A stretch of 64,000 nucleotides of DNA from Chrysomallon squamiferum (GCA_012295275.1 CM022676.1:4403681-4467680); one strand, 5' to 3'; shown: positions 30,846-45,398, numbered from the stretch's first letter. Translations and numbers: made by a program. Notes: generated by a model not told the origin, from the letters alone.

Positions 30846-30913
30846 TTATTTATTTGATGTTGCTAAATTATCTTCAGTTAAAACGTAACTTTCATTCGTA
30901 TTAATTGAATTTT
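30846..30913 (-). CDS. Gene D candidate alternative terminal exon
   Basis: 68 bases from an AG to a TAA, reading N-S-I-N-T-N-E-S-Y-V-L-T-E-D-N-L-A-T-S-N-K. The gene E copy has the same length, frame and stop. If spliced from Ig5 it would replace the membrane span with a short hydrophilic end, giving a secreted form. Confidence 0.45.
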
Positions 30914-31135
30914 CTTTAACAAACATGCATATACTCATACTACATAAACACAAACTGCAAAAGCTCAGAAATAGAGACGCACACAGACACACACGTATGT
31001 ACATACAGACAAATATACATACATAGATACATACATATATTTTTTCATAAACATACACACATATGGACACACGTATGAAGAATCAAGATAACGTACATAG
31101 AAGAAACGATTCCAAAGATTTTCTGACTTCTGTTT

Positions 31136-31386
31136 TCACTTTGTTTTCACTTTGTTTTCGGCCTCATAATAAAATCCTTCCCAGTCTGAACAAGATGTCA
31201 CTATCCAACTGTATTCCAATGTCGTGGCGTTCTGAACTTCGTGCAGCAGCTGTCTCCCTTTCAGTATTTTAATGGCAGACTTCGGATTACTATCAACGTT
31301 ACATACAAACGTAGCATTTAGTTTATTCTCCCTTGCCTTGTTAGTTAAATGTTCAATGATCACTTTCGTCATAATGGACGGTTGGT
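31136..31386 (-). pseudogene. Gene D Ig5 exon with lost acceptor
   Basis: The Ig5 fold is open (F-V-C-N to D-W-E-G-F-Y-Y-E; the second core cysteine is Tyr). The acceptor CTCCAG of gene C is CTCCAT here. An 11-base duplication (GTGAAAACAAA) brings in a TGA at 31136. Confidence 0.8.
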
Positions 31387-31438
31387 ATGGAGTCAAAAAA
31401 AGTACACTTTAATATTTCTCTATCATTTATTATCCATC

Positions 31439-31648
<210 letters not shown>

Positions 31649-31727
31649 CTCTCTGAGTAGTTTTTCTATAACTATTTTATGATCTGTATTCAAAACTAAA
31701 CTCAAAATAAAATGAATTAAAACTCAC

Positions 31728-31988
31728 ACGTAACGTTAATAATAATTTTGCTATGCGATGTTTGGTTCGTATCCGGATTAGAAGCAATGCATGTGTAGAC
31801 GCCATCTTGAAATCTCGTGATATTAGTCAGTGCCAGTAGTCCGTTGTTACTGACAATCTGATTGGTCAGTTCCCATCTGTAAAGGCATTTGATAAAACAA
31901 TCGGCTTTGCATGATATTGTGACGTCACTTCCTTCCTGTACTGTGATGTCAGATGAAGAATTGACTCGAAGTGAACTACCGGGACCGT
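31728..31988 (-). CDS. Gene D Ig4 exon
   Basis: 87 codons, phase 1-1, with C-K-A-D-C-F-I-K-C, Y-R-W-E-L and D-G-V-Y-T-C-I-A. Open, with good splice sites. Confidence 0.88.
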
Positions 31989-32047
31989 CTGTGAATTTAC
32001 TTTTTTTAAATTATAATAATAATAGTAACAATAATAACAACAATAAC

Positions 32048-32109
<62 letters not shown>

Positions 32110-32195
32110 TAATAACAATAATAATAAAAATAATGATAATAATAACATTTAATAAATAAATACATCAATGGTATTTGTTTGTTTCTATTTTATCA
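31989..32195. repeat. Ig3-Ig4 intron remnant with (TAA)n
   Basis: The sequence after the Ig4 acceptor is TAA/CAA repeats (32040-32125), then TTTGTTTGTTTCTATT, which is shared with the same intron in A and C. It changes to foreign sequence near 32190. Confidence 0.8.
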
Positions 32196-33139
32196 TCGAT
32201 TTTTGTATTTCAACCATTCTGATTTTACACACCTCTCTTTTCTTTTCTGTTATTCTCTATTTATCTGTTACTCTGTCTGATTGTTCTTTCTTTCTTTACT
32301 TCCCTGTATCCACACATCCATCCATCTGTCTACCCAATCACTGTCTCTGAATATATAATTACACATGTAACAACGTATGTCTAACGAAATGACACAACAT
32401 GGGTTTAACGAATTGTGGGCAAGCAGTTAGAGCAAGGAAACAGACAAGGGACATAATAAAGGAGAGTCACTTAACTACTAAACGTATGTGTGTGTGTGTG
32501 TGTGTGTGTGTGCATATATATATAAACGTATACACATACATAGGTATAGTATACATACACAGAAACAGATATATATATACACACACACTCACACACATAT
32601 TCATACGTACATAATATATCAGAGTATGACAGTACACTATACAGCCTAACCTAACGCAATGTAACATAATGTAATATAGTATAAAAATATTTAATAAAGC
32701 AAGCATAATAGTAATAACAAAACAACAACAGTAATAACATACAGACACACACACACACACACACACATATTCCAGTATAAACCGAACACAATAGAGAGAG
32801 TATGCTACTCAATGACTTGACAGAAAGAATATCATGTGTTTTGTAGTATATCTTTTGTTCGTCTTTTTCCATGCATGACTGGTTTTAAACAGAGTGGTAC
32901 AGTCACAACATACCACAATAAAACTGACCACGTGATGTCATGATGTATATATATATATATACATATATTTAAACATTTCATATACCAAAATAAAACTGAC
33001 GAATGTTTAAATATATATATATAGATAGATATATATGCGTCATCACATGACTTGGTCAGTTTTATTTTGGGATGTTGTAACTCTACACTCTATTTATGTG
33101 TGTGTGTGTGTGCGTGTGTGTGTGTTTGTGAGTTATGTA

Positions 33140-33225
<86 letters not shown>

Positions 33226-33781
33226 CAAACATATACCCACATACATAGATATATACATATTGAGATATATACATACATATATACATATATGTATATACAC
33301 ACACACACATACATTCATACGTACATAATATACAATAACATGACAGTACACTACACAACGTAACGTAACGACGTCTAACATAATGTAATACAATATAAAA
33401 ATATGTAACAAAGCAAGCATAATAATAATAACAAAACAACAACAGTAATAACACACACACACCTACACACATACCACACACATATTCCAGTATAAACCGA
33501 ACACAATAGAAAGAATATGCTACTCAATGACTTGACAGAAAGAGTATCATGTGTTTTGCGTTAAATCTTTTGTTCGACTTTTTCCATCCATGACTGGTTT
33601 TAAACAGAGTGGTAGAGTTACAACATACAACAATAAAACTGACCAAGTCTTGTCATAAAGTAAGAAACAAAACTTGGCAAACATCCATGTTGCCTAGGTT
33701 ACGCCACAATTCAAAATGGCCGCCCTTTATCTATGCAGCAAAGATTTCTAATTACTAAAAATGCACACGCACACTTACTTA

Positions 33782-33826
<45 letters not shown>

Positions 33827-34806
33827 GTATGTATGTATACACATATACAAGCATACACTGATACCCGAACATGCACATATACCACCTACCTGCCTACGCT
33901 CATAAATATGATATACATACAACATATGTACATGCTATATATATCTATATATATATATATTTTAACATTACATATATGTGTGTGTGCAAATATGTTTGTG
34001 TATATATATATATATATATATGTAAACACACACATATACATACATTCATACATATATACATATAGAGATATATACATATAAATATACGTACTTAACTACA
34101 TGTATATTTACATATATGTAGAAATGCAAATACCGAAATACATACACCTGTAAGGTAAAATACCTTCAACATACTTATAAACGTAGATAAATACAAAAAA
34201 ATAAATAAATAAAATAAATTAACCAAAAGTATAAATAAATACAAAAAAAAAAATAAAATAAAATAAAAAGAAAACGAAGAAGAAGAAGAAGAAATAACCT
34301 ACTAAGAAGAATTAACTATTCAAAATACAACTCTGTATGTTATATCTCAGGCTGTATTAGGTATTTTTTCTGATTCAATCGAGTGGATTTAGTTTATTAA
34401 TAAATATGCAGAGCCAATGAGACTTTTGGTCACGTTCTGTTTGACACAGGAAGTAAACGTCATAAGTTACCAGAATAAAGTACAAGAAGAAGGCGTCGAA
34501 AACTGGTTTTACATTAGCAGCAGTAAAATCTAAAAAGAAGTCAAGAAAAGAAACTAACTATATTTTTATTAACGGCAGTTAAAACTAAAACACTGGAAAT
34601 GAGTTGTAAGTTATTCTGTGTGTTCGTTTTACTGGGATGTGTAATTTACGTACAAGGTATGTATTTTATATTCCTCTCAAATGACAGACGTCTCATAAAG
34701 AATAGTCTAGCATAAACAACAGAAGACACGGTTGTGTGCATTTACTAATGACCTGCCGTTTACCTTGAATAATACATGTAATAAATTATAGACTGGTCCG
34801 ATAGAA
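32196..34806 (+). other. Inverted copy of a gene-upstream region inside gene D
   Basis: From here to the gap the sequence is the reverse complement of roughly 5400-8060. It includes the flank unit (32196-32490), TG/CA and TA repeats, the X-box-type unit with a perfect GTTGCCTAGGTTAC at 33689-33702, the promoter block (34330-34598), a leader exon and part of intron 1. Similarity to the 5400-8060 region is very high by eye, so the event is young or an assembly fault. Confidence 0.75.
34599..34656 (+). CDS. Leader exon in the inverted segment
   Basis: 58 bases, M-S-C-K-L-F-C-V-F-V-L-L-G-C-V-I-Y-V-Q with GTATGT donor, on the plus strand. The promoter before it has the CCAAT box and ETS-like site. 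No plus-strand Ig exon follows before gene E, 17 kb away. Confidence 0.75.
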
Positions 34807-35006
34807 NNNNNNNNNNNNNNNNNNNNNNNNNNNNNNNNNNNNNNNNNNNNNNNNNNNNNNNNNNNNNNNNNNNNNNNNNNNNNNNNNNNNNNNNNNNNNN
34901 NNNNNNNNNNNNNNNNNNNNNNNNNNNNNNNNNNNNNNNNNNNNNNNNNNNNNNNNNNNNNNNNNNNNNNNNNNNNNNNNNNNNNNNNNNNNNNNNNNNN
35001 NNNNNN
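34807..35006. other. Assembly gap of 200 N
   Basis: Exactly 200 unknown bases lie at the join between the inverted segment and gene D Ig3. The round number suggests a scaffold gap of unknown true size. Confidence 0.98.
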
Positions 35007-35188
35007 CGCGTAATTTCCATTAACAGTGACAAAACATTACAGTGTCCGGGCCCAAAAACTATACACGTCATAGATGACGTCATTCTCAAACCACCTGACG
35101 CGATGTGAAGTTTGGAAAATCTGACATGTCAACGTAAATGAAAGACCGCTGACAACGTAAGGGGCAGATCCCTGAAGATTCGGGCGTC
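35007..35188 (-). pseudogene. Gene D Ig3 exon, partial
   Basis: The first 49 or so codons match Ig3 (F-T-L-T-C, V-R-W-F-E-N, D-V-I-Y-D). Near 35050 one base is gained and shortly after one is lost relative to gene A, then the exon runs into the gap. Confidence 0.8.
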
Positions 35189-35442
35189 CTGAAAGTAAAC
35201 TGTAAACATTAAACACACCCTGGCACGCCCACACCCTGAGACACAGAGAGAGAAACACACTCAGATAAATACATAGATAAAACAATCTATAGCCTAACAA
35301 AGTGAGTCTAATTTTATCTGGATATTCTTAAATAAACGTTTATATCTAACAAATATTATTATAAATATACACGTCTAACAAATATTGACTTGTTTGTTTA
35401 TTTTATCATTTGTATTTTTACTCTAATTAGTTTATTACTTAC

Positions 35443-35703
35443 TATGAACAGTCAAATGAAGTGTTTTATTAGCAGTTTGTTTCGTATCTGGATTTTCAGC
35501 CGTACACACATAGAGACGTGATTGTGATATATGAACATTAGCCAATGACAGAATATTTGTGTTACTTATGACGTCATCTGCGACCTTCCATTGATAATTA
35601 CACGTGATGAAACACGTCGCCGAACACAACAGTGTGACGTCACTTCCTTCCACAACAGTCACAACAGATGAAGTATTCAGTTTGAGTGATGTTCCAGGAC
35701 CAT
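35443..35703 (-). CDS. Gene D Ig2 exon
   Basis: 87 codons, phase 1-1, with C-S-A-T-C-F-I-T-C, Y-Q-W-K-V and L-Y-V-C-T-A. Open. Confidence 0.9.
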
Positions 35704-35998
35704 CTATAAAAAGCAAAAACATTATCAACATCAGCATCATCATTATCGGCATCATCATTGACTTCATACATTTGTTTTATCTTTCACAGAGTAGAAACTG
35801 TGGGTTGCTCGTATTGTTAGTTGTGAATGTTGTCGTCGTAGTGATGGTGATATCGTAGTGTTTCAGTTGTTGCTGTTATTATTATAACTATTTATTTATT
35901 CTGTTATTATTTTTGATGATTTATTAATTTTATTGTTTTTTCGTCATTAACAGTACTTATTTCGTAGGATGATAATAATAAACAAAACTGATTTTTAC

Positions 35999-36301
35999 CT
36001 CTCACTTCCAGTTTTATTTCATTGCTGCGCTCAAAAAGATCACCACATCTCCACACTGTTCCATGTTGACTGAGTTTCACTGATTTTATTGTCAGAGTGT
36101 TAATACCATTTGAACAGTTAAAAGTGTATTCTTCTGGATGTTTACTATAAAAATGACACTGTCCAAGTTCATGCATTATGTGTTCTGTGTTATTCTCAAA
36201 CCAAATTATTACATCAGAATGGAAAGCTGTCTTGCAGGTAAAAGTAAAAGGTGATCCAACAATTGCATATCTGTTTGATGTTGTTAAATTGTAATACAGA
36301 C
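35999..36301 (-). CDS. Gene D Ig1 exon
   Basis: 101 codons, three to four shorter than genes A, C and E but still phase 1-1. F-T-F-T-C-K, V-I-I-W-F-E-N-N, T-V-W-R-C-G. It is shorter between the central Trp and C-H-F, and has D-L-F-E-R in the loop after W-R-C-G. Confidence 0.9.
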
Positions 36302-37044
36302 CTAAAATTTTAAATAATAAAAAAAAAATATATAAAATTAAATTCATTTTTCATAATTACATTCTTGTTAATTTTTTGTGTTGTTTTCATTAATTTATTT
36401 ATTTATTATTTATTTATACTTCATTCCATAATTATGTTACATTACGTTACGTTCCTTTACGCTCTGTTATGGACCGTCATCTTGTTATGATTTTTTATGT
36501 TATGTTATTGTCTCATGTTTTAATACGGATATGTTTCAAAAATTCAAATCACACAATTACGCAGATATTTTTTACATTAGTCAACGAAACATAACTTCGA
36601 CTCAATTTAGATTTCTCAGTTTGTAAATTAAATTAACTCAGGTACAGATAAATAGTTGCGTCTCAAAAGACAGACTGACAGCCCATAATAGAGACACGCC
36701 ATTTCACAGACAAAACTCTTTATTAGGTCATGTATCCTGTACACCCCTGACTGCATTAATGGTATGCTCCAGTCTGTTCATACAAGCAACAGCGAGAGCC
36801 TAATTATAATCTGGTAAATGTAATCAATAAATCTACAAAGAAATCTATGAATAAATATAATTTTATATAATTTTGTTCTCTGTTCTGTATTTAGTTTTAT
36901 CGGACCAGTCTATAATTTATTACAGGTATTATTCAAGGTAAACGGCAGGTAATTAGTAAATGCACTCAACCGTGTCTTGTGTTGTTCATGCTGTACTATA
37001 CTTTATGAGACGTCTGTCTTTTAGGAGGAATATAAAAAACATAC

Positions 37045-37101
37045 TTGTTCGTAAATTACAGATCCCAGTAACACGAACACACAGAATAACTTATAACTCA
37101 T
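37045..37101 (-). pseudogene. Gene D leader exon, one base short
   Basis: Reads M-S-Y-K-L-F-C-V-F-V-L-L-G-S-V-I-Y-E-Q, but the exon has 57 bases: the G before the GTATGT donor is missing. Splicing to Ig1 would shift the frame. Confidence 0.8.
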
Positions 37102-37439
37102 TTCAAGTATTTTACTTTTTACTGCTGTTAATATAAAAGCAGTTTTCGACGCCTTCAACGTATGAGGTTTACTTCCTGCTTCATACACAATATGAACACA
37201 AGTGTCACTGGCTCTGCATATTTATGTTTCCCAAGGTTTGTTTCTTACCTTATGACATGACTTGGTCAGTTTTATTTTGGTATGTTGTGACTCTACCACT
37301 CTGTTCAAAACCAGTCATGGATGGAAAAAGTCGAACAAAAGATTTAACGCAAAACACCTAATACTCTTTCCTGTTTCGATATTTGCATTTATACATATAT
37401 GTAAATATACATGTTGTTAAGTACGTATATATGTATGTA

Positions 37440-37509
<70 letters not shown>

Positions 37510-38450
37510 TGAATGTGTGTACATGTGTGTGTTTACATATATATATATATATATGTGTCTGTGTGTGTTGTATGTATATAATATTTATGAGCGTAGGCAG
37601 GTAGGTGGTATATGTGCATGTTCGGGTATCTGTGTATGCTTGTATATGTGTATACATACATACCTATATATATATATATGTGTATGTGTGTGTGTGTGTG
37701 TGTGTTTTTATGTGTGTGTGTGTGTAAGTAAGTAAGTGTGCGTGTGCATTTCTGGTAATTAGAAATCTTTGCTGCATAGATAAAGGGCGGCCATTTTGAA
37801 TTGTGGCGTAACCTAGGCAACATGAATGTTTCCCAAGGTTTTTTTCTTACGTTATGACAAGACTTGGTCAGTTTTATTTTGGTATGTTGTGACTCTACCA
37901 CTCTGTTTAAAACCAGCCATGGATGGAAAAAGTCGAACAAAAGATTTAACGCAAAACACATGATACTCTTTCTGTCAAGTCATTGAGTATCATACTCTTT
38001 CTATTGTGTTCGGTTTATACTGGAGTATGTCTGTGTGTGTGTGTGTATGTGTAGGTGTGTGTAGGTGTGTGTGTGTTGGTGAATGTTTGTAGCTCTATGT
38101 AGGTGTGTGTGTATGTGTGTAGGTGTGTGTGTGTAGGTGTATGTGTGTGTTATTATTGTTGTGGTTTTATTATTATTATTATGCTTGCTTTGTTACATAT
38201 TTTTATATTGTATTACATTATGTTACACGTCGTTACGTTACGTTGTGTAGTGTACTGTCATATTATTATATATTATGTACGTAACAATGTATGTGTGTGT
38301 GTCTTTGTATATATATATATATATATATATACACGTATCTATCTATCTACCTATATATAATTATGTCCCTTGACTGTTTTTCTGTTCTAACTCCTTACCC
38401 AAAATTCGGTTAACCGATGTTCTGTCATTTCGTTAGACATACGTTCTTTT

Positions 38451-38482
<32 letters not shown>

Positions 38483-38607
38483 ATTCATGTGAGTATCTGT
38501 GAAGATATTTTACTATACAGGGGTATGTATTTCCATATTTCCATTTATAGATATATGTATGTATATATCTCAATATGAATATATGTATGTATGTGGGTAT
38601 ATGTTTG

Positions 38608-38649
<42 letters not shown>

Positions 38650-39057
38650 TACATAACTCACAAACACACACACACATAAATAGAGTGTAGAGTTACAACA
38701 TCCCAAAATAAAACTGACCAAGTCATGTCATGACGCATATATATCTATCTATCTATCTATCTATCTATATATATATATTTATACATTACATATAATGACA
38801 TGACCTCGTCAGTTTTATTTTGGTATATGTAATGTTTGAATATATATATATATATATATATATGTTTTGTGTGTGTGTGTGTGTCTGTATGTTATTATTG
38901 TTGTTGTTTTGTTATTATTATTATGCTTGCTTTATTATATATTTTTATACTATATTACATTATGTTACATTGCGTTACGTTAGGCTGTATAGTGTACTGT
39001 CATCTTCTGATATATTATGTACGTATCAATATGTGTGCGTGTGTGTGTGTGTATATA

Positions 39058-39113
<56 letters not shown>

Positions 39114-40202
39114 TAGATAGATAGATATATCTGTTTCTGTGTATGTATACTATACCTATGTATGTGTATACGTTTATATATATATATATATATAAAAACA
39201 CACACATATGTTTAGTAGTTAAGTAACTTCCCTTTATTATGTCTCTTTTCTGTTTTCCTGTTCTAACTCCTTGCCCACAATACGTTTAACCCATGTTCTG
39301 TCATTTCGTTAGACGTACGTTCTTATATGCGTAATTATATATTCAGAGACAGTGATTGGGTAGACAGATGGATGGATGTGTGGATACAGTGAAGTAAAGA
39401 AAGAAAGAACAATCAGACAGAGTAACAGGTAAATAGAGAATAACAGAAAAGAAAAGAGAGGTGTCTAAAACCAGAATCGTGGAAATACAAAAATCGACGG
39501 AGAAAGCTTGTTATAAACAAAGACACACAAACAGACTAACACATTTGAAAGACAAAGAGAAACATTACTTTCTTATTGTGTACGACGGGAAAGAATAAAA
39601 TACAGCAGAGAAAGGGAAAATGTATTTATTATGTCAACGAAAAATATCTTTGTAATCTCGAACACACAAAGAAACCTGCTATATGAAAAAGAAACATCAC
39701 ATAGTCACCAGAGAAATAGTACACACGGGTTTAGTAGTTATATCAGTTCCCTTCAATACGACCCTAGTCCGGTTTCCCGTTATAACACCTTGTTCACAAT
39801 TCCGTTTACCCATTTTCTCTCATTTCGGTCTTTGTTACATAAGCAACAATTCCCAATAAAATGTAACAGTACAGAGAAAGACACTTAACAGGAAACATGC
39901 ACATACAGAAACATTGTTCAAAAAAACAAAAGCATTTTAAATCCAATCTATGTCGTTTATTTCAATATAAAAAAAAAATAAAAATAAAAGATTCGAACGC
40001 CCGAACCCTCGTCTAACTTTTACAAAATCATCACATAGAATTTACTTTACACTCTGTTATTATGTCGTGTTGTTATGTTATGTTATGTTATTGTCACGTG
40101 TTTTAATACAGGTATGTTTCGTAAATGCAAATCACACAATTACGCATATATTTTTAACATTAGTCAAGGAAACATAACTTCGACGCAATATGAAATACAT
40201 AC
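37102..40202. repeat. Shortened promoter and intergenic repeats upstream of gene D
   Basis: The promoter block is cut at 37228 and joins a flank unit. Then come TA/CT repeats 37430-37505, the X-box-type unit with a perfect site at 37808-37821, TG repeats, a poly(T) run 38457-38482, TA repeats, dispersed units 38360-38450 and 39216-39910, and at 40035 a join to intron-1 sequence of the next leader. No gene is seen. Confidence 0.7.
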
Positions 40203-40260
40203 CTTGTATGTAAATTACAGATCCCAGTAACACGAACACAGAGAATATCTTACAACTCAT
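40203..40260 (-). CDS. Free-standing leader exon 4
   Basis: 58 bases, M-S-C-K-I-F-S-V-F-V-L-L-G-S-V-I-Y-I-Q, with an intact GTATGT donor in phase 1. A full promoter block lies upstream (40261-40510). It could splice to gene D Ig1 and bypass the damaged gene D leader. Confidence 0.7.
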
Positions 40261-41231
40261 TTCCAGTGTTTTAGTTTTAACTGCCGTTAATAAAAATATA
40301 GTTACTTTCTTTTCTTCACTGCTTTCTCGATTTTACTGCTCTTAATGTAAAATCAGTTTTCGACGCCTTCTTGTTGTACTTTATTCTGGTAACTTATGAG
40401 GTTTTATTCCCTGTTTCATACAGAATATGCACAAAAGTCTCATTGGCTCTGCATATCTATTAATAAACTAAATCCACTCGATTGAATCAGAAAAAATGCA
40501 CAGTGCAATATGTCACACAGCGTTGAATTTTGAATAGTTAATTCAGCTTAGAATGTTTTTTCTTCTTCTTCGTTTTGTTTTTATTTTATTTTCTTTTAAT
40601 TTTCTTTTATTAATTTTTTATGTTTTTATTATTATTTTTTTATTTTATTATTGATGTGCACGTGTATTTATGTACGTTTATAGGTATATTTGAAGGTATT
40701 TTACCTTACAGGTGTAAGCATTTCCATATTTGCATATGTGTCTATATATGTGTCTTTACATATATATGGATACATACACAAATATATACATATACACACA
40801 CACATATATATATGTATGTATGTATATTCATATATGCATGTATATAATATTTATGAGCGTAGGCAGATAGGTGATATATGTGTGTATGTCAATATTCGGG
40901 TATCAACGTGTGATTGTATATGTGTCTGTGTGGGTGCGTGTAAGTAAGTGTGCGTGTGCATTTCTGATAATTAGAAATCTTTGCTGTAGAGATAAAGGGC
41001 GGCCATTGTCGCGTGACATATACAACATGGATGTTTGCCAAGTTTTGTTTCTTACGTCATGACGTGACTTGGTCTGTTTTACTCTGGTATGTTGTAACTC
41101 TACCACTCTGTTCAAAACCAGCCATGGATGGAAAAAGACGACCACAAATTAATCTCAAAACAGATGATATTCTTTATTTTGTCACGCCATAGTGTAACAT
41201 ACTCTTTCTATTGTGTTCGGTTTATACTGAA

Positions 41232-41289
<58 letters not shown>

Positions 41290-42938
41290 TTCTGTATGTT
41301 AATATTGTTGTTGTTTTTGCTATTATTATTATGCTTGCTTTATTGGATATTTCTGTAACGTGTTACATTATGTTACATTGCGTTACGTTACGCTGAGTAG
41401 TGCACTGTCATATTGTGATATATTATGTACGTATGTATGTATCTCTGTGTGTGTGTGTATATACATATGTATGTATACTATACCTATGTATGTGTCTACG
41501 TATATCTATATATACATACACTCACACACACAAATACGTTTAGTTGTTACATAACTTCCCTTTATTATGTCCCTTGTCTGTTTTCCTGTTCTAACTCCTT
41601 GCTCACAATACGTTTAACCCATGTTGTGTCATTTCGTTAGATGTATATTCTTACACATGTAATTATATATTCAGAAACAGTGCTTGGGTAGACAGATGGA
41701 TGGATTTGTGGATACAGTGAAGTAAAGAAAGAAAGAACAATCAGACAGAGTAACAGATAAATAGAGAATAACAGAAACGAAAAGAGAGGTGTGCCTAAAT
41801 CAGAATGGCTGAAATACAAAAATCGATGGAGAAAGCTTGTTATAAACAAAGACACGCAAACAGACGAACACATTTGAAAGACAAAGAGAAACATTAGTTT
41901 ACTTATTGTGTACGAAGAGAAAGAATAAAATATAGCAGAGAACTGGAAAATGTATTTATTATGTCAACGAAAAAGCTATTTGTGATCACGAACACCGATA
42001 AAGACCTGATCATATATTATTAAGAATGATAAGATAATGAGCAGAGGAATAGTACACACTGGTTTAGTTCTTACATCAGTTCCCTTCATTACGTCCCTTG
42101 TCCTATTCCCCATTCTAACTGCTTGATCACAATTCCTTTAACCCAGTTTCTCTCATTTCGGTCTTTGTTACATAAGCAACAATTCCCAATAAAATCTAAC
42201 AGTACAGAGAAAGACATTTAACAGGAAACATGCAGACGCAGAAACAAGGTTTAAAAACAAAAAAAAATAAAAAAATCTAGTCCAAGCCGTTTGTTACAAT
42301 ATATATAAAAAAAAAAAAAAAAAATCGATTTGTACGCCCGAACCCTCGTCTAACTTTCACAAAATCATCACATAGAATTATCCTTTACTCAATGTAAATA
42401 GAGAATAAACATATGAATAACTCACAAGTATCACAAAAAAAGGTAACAGCTTGAATAGACATGGTTTTACTACGTATATATAACTAAATCCACTCGACTG
42501 AATCAGAAAAATACATAATGCATTCTGAGATATAACATATAGCGTTGTATTTTGAATAGTTAATTCTGCTTCGAGTGTTATTTCTTCTTCTTCGATTTCT
42601 TTTTATTTTAAAATATTTTGTTTATATATTTATTATTATTATTTGATTACTTATTTTCTACTCTTGTCCGAGTGGATTTATATACCTTTATAAGTATGTG
42701 TGAAGATATTTTACCATAAAGTAGTATGTATTTCCATATTTGCATTTATACACATATATATATAGACATGTAGTTAAGTATATATGTATGTATATATCTC
42801 TCTATATATATATATGTATGTATGTATGAAGACACATATACATATACATATATATATATATATAATGTTTAAATATATATCTATATATATACACACATGT
42901 AGGTAGGTGGTATATGTTCGGATAACAAAGTTTCCTTT

Positions 42939-42990
<52 letters not shown>

Positions 42991-43996
42991 TCCAAGTAAG
43001 TAAGTGTGCATGTGCATTTTTAATCAACAGAAATCTTTGCTGCATAGAAAAAGGGCGGTCATTTTGAATTGTTGCGTGACCTACGCAACATCTTTGCCAA
43101 GTTTTGTTTCTTACGTCATGACCTCACGTGGTCAGTGTTATTGTTGTATGTTCTGACCCTATCACTCTGTTTGAAACCAGTGATGCATGAAAAAATACGA
43201 ACTAACGATATAACCTAAAGCACATGATACTCTTTCTGTCAAGTCATTGAGTAGCATATTCTTTCTATTGTGTGTGTTTCTCTGTGTGTGTGTGTGTAGG
43301 TGTGTGTGTGTGTATATACATATATCTGTTTGTGGGTAGGTATACTATACCTATGTATGTGCATGTTTGGGTATCAGTGTATGCTATATATATATATACA
43401 TGTGTGTGTATGTGTGTGTTTACGTATATATATATGTGTGTGTCTGTGTATATCTCTGTGTTTACATATATATACATATATACACAGACATACTTGGACA
43501 CACACATATATTTAATGTTAAAATATATATATATATATATATAGATATATATATATATAGCATGTACATATGTTGTATGTAATATTTATGAGCGTAGGCA
43601 GGTAGGTGGTATATGTGCATGTTCGGGTATCAGTGTATGCTTGTATATGTGTATACATACATACCTATATATATGTGTGTGTCTGTGTGTAAGTAAGTGT
43701 GCGTGTGCGTTTTTTGTAATTAGAAATCGTTGCTGGATAAATAAAGGGCGGCCATTTTGAATTGTGGCGTAACCTAGGCAACATGGATGTTTGCCAAGGT
43801 TTGTTTCTTACTTTATGAGAAGACTTCGTCAGTTTTATTTTGGTATGTTGGGACTCTACCACTCTGTTTAAAACCAGCCATGGGTGCAAAAAGTCGAACA
43901 AAAGATTTAATGCAAAACACATGATAGTCTTTCTGTCAAGTCATTGAGTAGCATACTCTTTCATTTGTGTGTGTGTTTCTCTCTGTGTGTGTGTAT

Positions 43997-44046
<50 letters not shown>

Positions 44047-45398
44047 CTGTTTTTGGGTAGGTATACTATACCTACGTATGTGCATACCTAGATATATACG
44101 TTCTTATATACGGAATTATATACTCAGAGACAATGATTGGGTAGAAAGATGGATGGATGTGTGCATACAGTGAAGTAAAGAAAGAAAGAACAATCAGACA
44201 GAGTAACAGATAAATAGAGAATAACAGAAAAGAAAAGAGAGGTGTGTACAATCAGAATGGTGGAAATACAAAAATCGATGGAGAAACCTTTTTATAAACA
44301 AAGACACACAAAGAGAAAAACACATTTGAAAGACAAAGAGAAACAATACTTTGTTATTGTGTACGAAGGGAAAGAGTAAAATATAGCAGAGAACTGGAAA
44401 ATGTATTTATTATGACAACGAAAAATATCTTTGTGATCACGAACACAGAAACAAACCAGCTATATGATAAAGAAAGACAGCATAATGAGCAGAAAAATAG
44501 TAAACACTAGTTTAGTAGTTACATCAGTTCCCTTCATTACGTCCCTTGTCCTGTTTCCCGTTCTAAATGCTTGCTCACAGTTCCTTTAGCCCATTTTCTC
44601 TCATTTCGGTCTTTGTTACATAACAAACAATTCCTAATAAAATCTAACAGTACAGAGAAAGACATTTAACAGGAAACATGCAGACGCAGAAACATAGTTC
44701 AAAATAGAAAAAAAATAAATCTAGTCCAAGCCGATTATTACAATATCAAAAAAAAAGAAAAGAAAACAAAAGATTCGTACTCCCGAAACCTCGACAAACT
44801 TTTACAAAATCACCACATAGAATTTTACTTCACTCAATGTAAATAGACAATAAAAATATGAATAGCTCACAAGTATCACAAAAAAAGAGAACAGCTTGGA
44901 TAGATATGGTTTACCAAGCCGTGGAAAGAAAACTTGTTAGTATAAAGAAAATCTGACATTGTCAGCCAGGAATTTCATTTCTCATGTTACTGTTATACAA
45001 GAAAATAAAGACTTTCATGACGTCAAGGATCTTACATCTGAGGAAATATAAAAAATTAATAGATGAAACATGCGAATGATACCAGTGTTACTGAGACCCA
45101 TCCAATGTTTCTTTTCGTTTATGTATACGTGTGTAAATATTTTAGTTTTACGTCATAAATCTCCCGAAGTTTTCTCATAGTTAGAGTCACAATTCACAAA
45201 ATGGTAATGAATGGTAATATATAATTCTGTTCTGTGTTCTGCATTTAATTCTATCAGACTATTCCATAATTTATTACATGTATTATTCAAGGTAAACGGC
45301 AGGTAATTAGTAAACGCGCTCAACCGTGTCTTCTGTTGTTTATGCTAGACTATTCTATAAGAGAAGCCTGTCTTTTGGGACGAATATGAAATACATAC
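40261..45398. repeat. Promoter block and multiple copies of the flank units
   Basis: A promoter block to 40510, then three rounds of the upstream set: microsatellites, X-box-type units (40960-41235, 43010-43260, 43695-43965; perfect site at 43769-43782), TG runs (41235-41286, 42945-42986), dispersed units (41535-42250, 44100-44690) and 3' flank pieces to about 45210. A stub of another promoter lies at 42480-42600. No Ig exon is seen. Confidence 0.7.

Noticed and set aside
34760-35089. Open frame across the N gap
   Set aside because: It exists only because unknown bases contain no stop codons.
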